This document shows, piece by piece, positions 63,778 through 64,000 of a DNA stretch of 64,000 nucleotides. The stretch comes from Parvularia atlantis. Taxonomy: Eukaryota > Opisthokonta > Rotosphaerida. Location of the stretch: the NCBI GenBank assembly GCA_943704415.1, contig CALSCO010000090.1:19641-83640 (forward strand). Reading direction: 5' to 3'. Below the pieces are notes generated by a model that ran no database searches, was not told the origin of the DNA, and was given only the letters and a program-made list of their open reading frames with translations. Each line of letters opens with the position of its first letter. The stretch's first letter is position 1. The position numbers and the translations under genes are program-made.

Positions 63778-63872
63778 TCAAATGATGTTGCGCCTGGTGA
63801 GGTAGTCGTAGCGCTTGTACGTGTACCCGACGAAGGCGAGGTCGCGGTCCATGAGCGCGTGGTCGGCGATGT
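63778..63872 (-). CDS. CBK1: C-terminal exon of an NDR/LATS kinase (Cbk1/Orb6 type), partial
   Basis: The exon reads DIADHALMDRDLAFVGYTYK followed by RYDYLTRRNII and TGA (63780-63778). This is the AGC-kinase hydrophobic motif in the NDR form (FxGYTYxRxDYLT), nearly the same as the end of yeast Cbk1; the Thr is the site phosphorylated by a Ste20-like kinase in the RAM pathway. An acceptor CGGCGCAG precedes it on the minus strand at 63880-63873. The kinase domain lies beyond the window. Motif-based call on about 31 residues. Confidence 0.75.
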
Positions 63873-63911
63873 CTGCGCCGCGGCGTGAGCGCTGTCCGTG
63901 CTGCGCAGGAG

Positions 63912-63915
<4 letters not shown>

Positions 63916-64000
<85 letters not shown>
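63916..64000. repeat. (GA)n microsatellite running off the window
   Basis: At least 42 uninterrupted GA dinucleotides fill the last 85 bases. The tract begins about 43 bp inside the inferred last intron of the NDR kinase gene. Its true length is unknown because the window ends in it. Confidence 0.95.

Overview
This is a nuclear eukaryotic window, most likely from a GC-rich early-diverging (zoosporic, chytrid-like) fungus. The fungal call rests on gene content: a SKN7-type HSF/receiver protein, a BPL1-type biotin ligase with the fungal N-terminal domain, fungalysin (M36), Prp5, Spn1, Yih1, Rgp1, Bdp1, and the end of a Cbk1/Orb6-type NDR kinase. An ARSA-like arylsulfatase, a 7TM-RGS protein, a UCP4-like carrier and an oxidoreductase-like/CYB5R protein argue for an early-branching lineage over a yeast. 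The exact taxon is not established.

Almost every gene is cut by several short introns (about 45-95 nt) with a stereotyped form: GTGCG at the donor, CTGAC or CTCAC close to the end, and GCAG at the acceptor. Gene calls were assembled from exon pieces that restore family motifs across such introns. Spacing is extremely tight: head-to-head start codons lie 13-70 bp apart, and in one pair the candidate starts overlap.

Layout: CDC48 (partial, +), PRP5 (-), F-box/propeller protein (+), CYB5R-like (-), MscS channel (+), fungalysin (-), UGP1 (+), UCP4-like carrier (-), GAPDH (-), RGP1 (+), C9orf85-like (-), ankyrin tail-anchored protein (+), 7TM-RGS (-), arylsulfatase (-), FBXO9/Hrt3 (+), Frizzled-CRD-like secreted protein (+), BPL1 (-), multi-pass membrane protein (+), MAM3/CNNM (-), BDP1 (-), ERI1-like exonuclease (+), PH-RhoGAP (-), SKN7 (+), YIH1 (-), TSR4/PDCD2 (+), RFA1 (-), SPN1 (-), class I HDAC homologue (+), APC2 (-), fused SbcCD-like nuclease/ATPase (-), last exon of an NDR kinase (-), and a (GA)n microsatellite running off the end.

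Most of the region is ordinary housekeeping: protein quality control, splicing, glycolysis and UDP-glucose, Pol III, replication, transcription elongation and cell cycle. Two things stand out. First, 59291-63547 is a single intronless frame of 1418 codons, clearly lower in GC than its neighbours, that fuses an Mre11/SbcD-type metallophosphoesterase to a Rad50/SbcC-type ATPase. It has no zinc hook, and its upstream region carries a TATA box and a palindrome. It looks like a transferred gene, possibly of giant-virus origin. Second, the class I histone deacetylase homologue (53331-56410) keeps the fold but has lost most catalytic and zinc-binding residues, so it is probably a pseudoenzyme.
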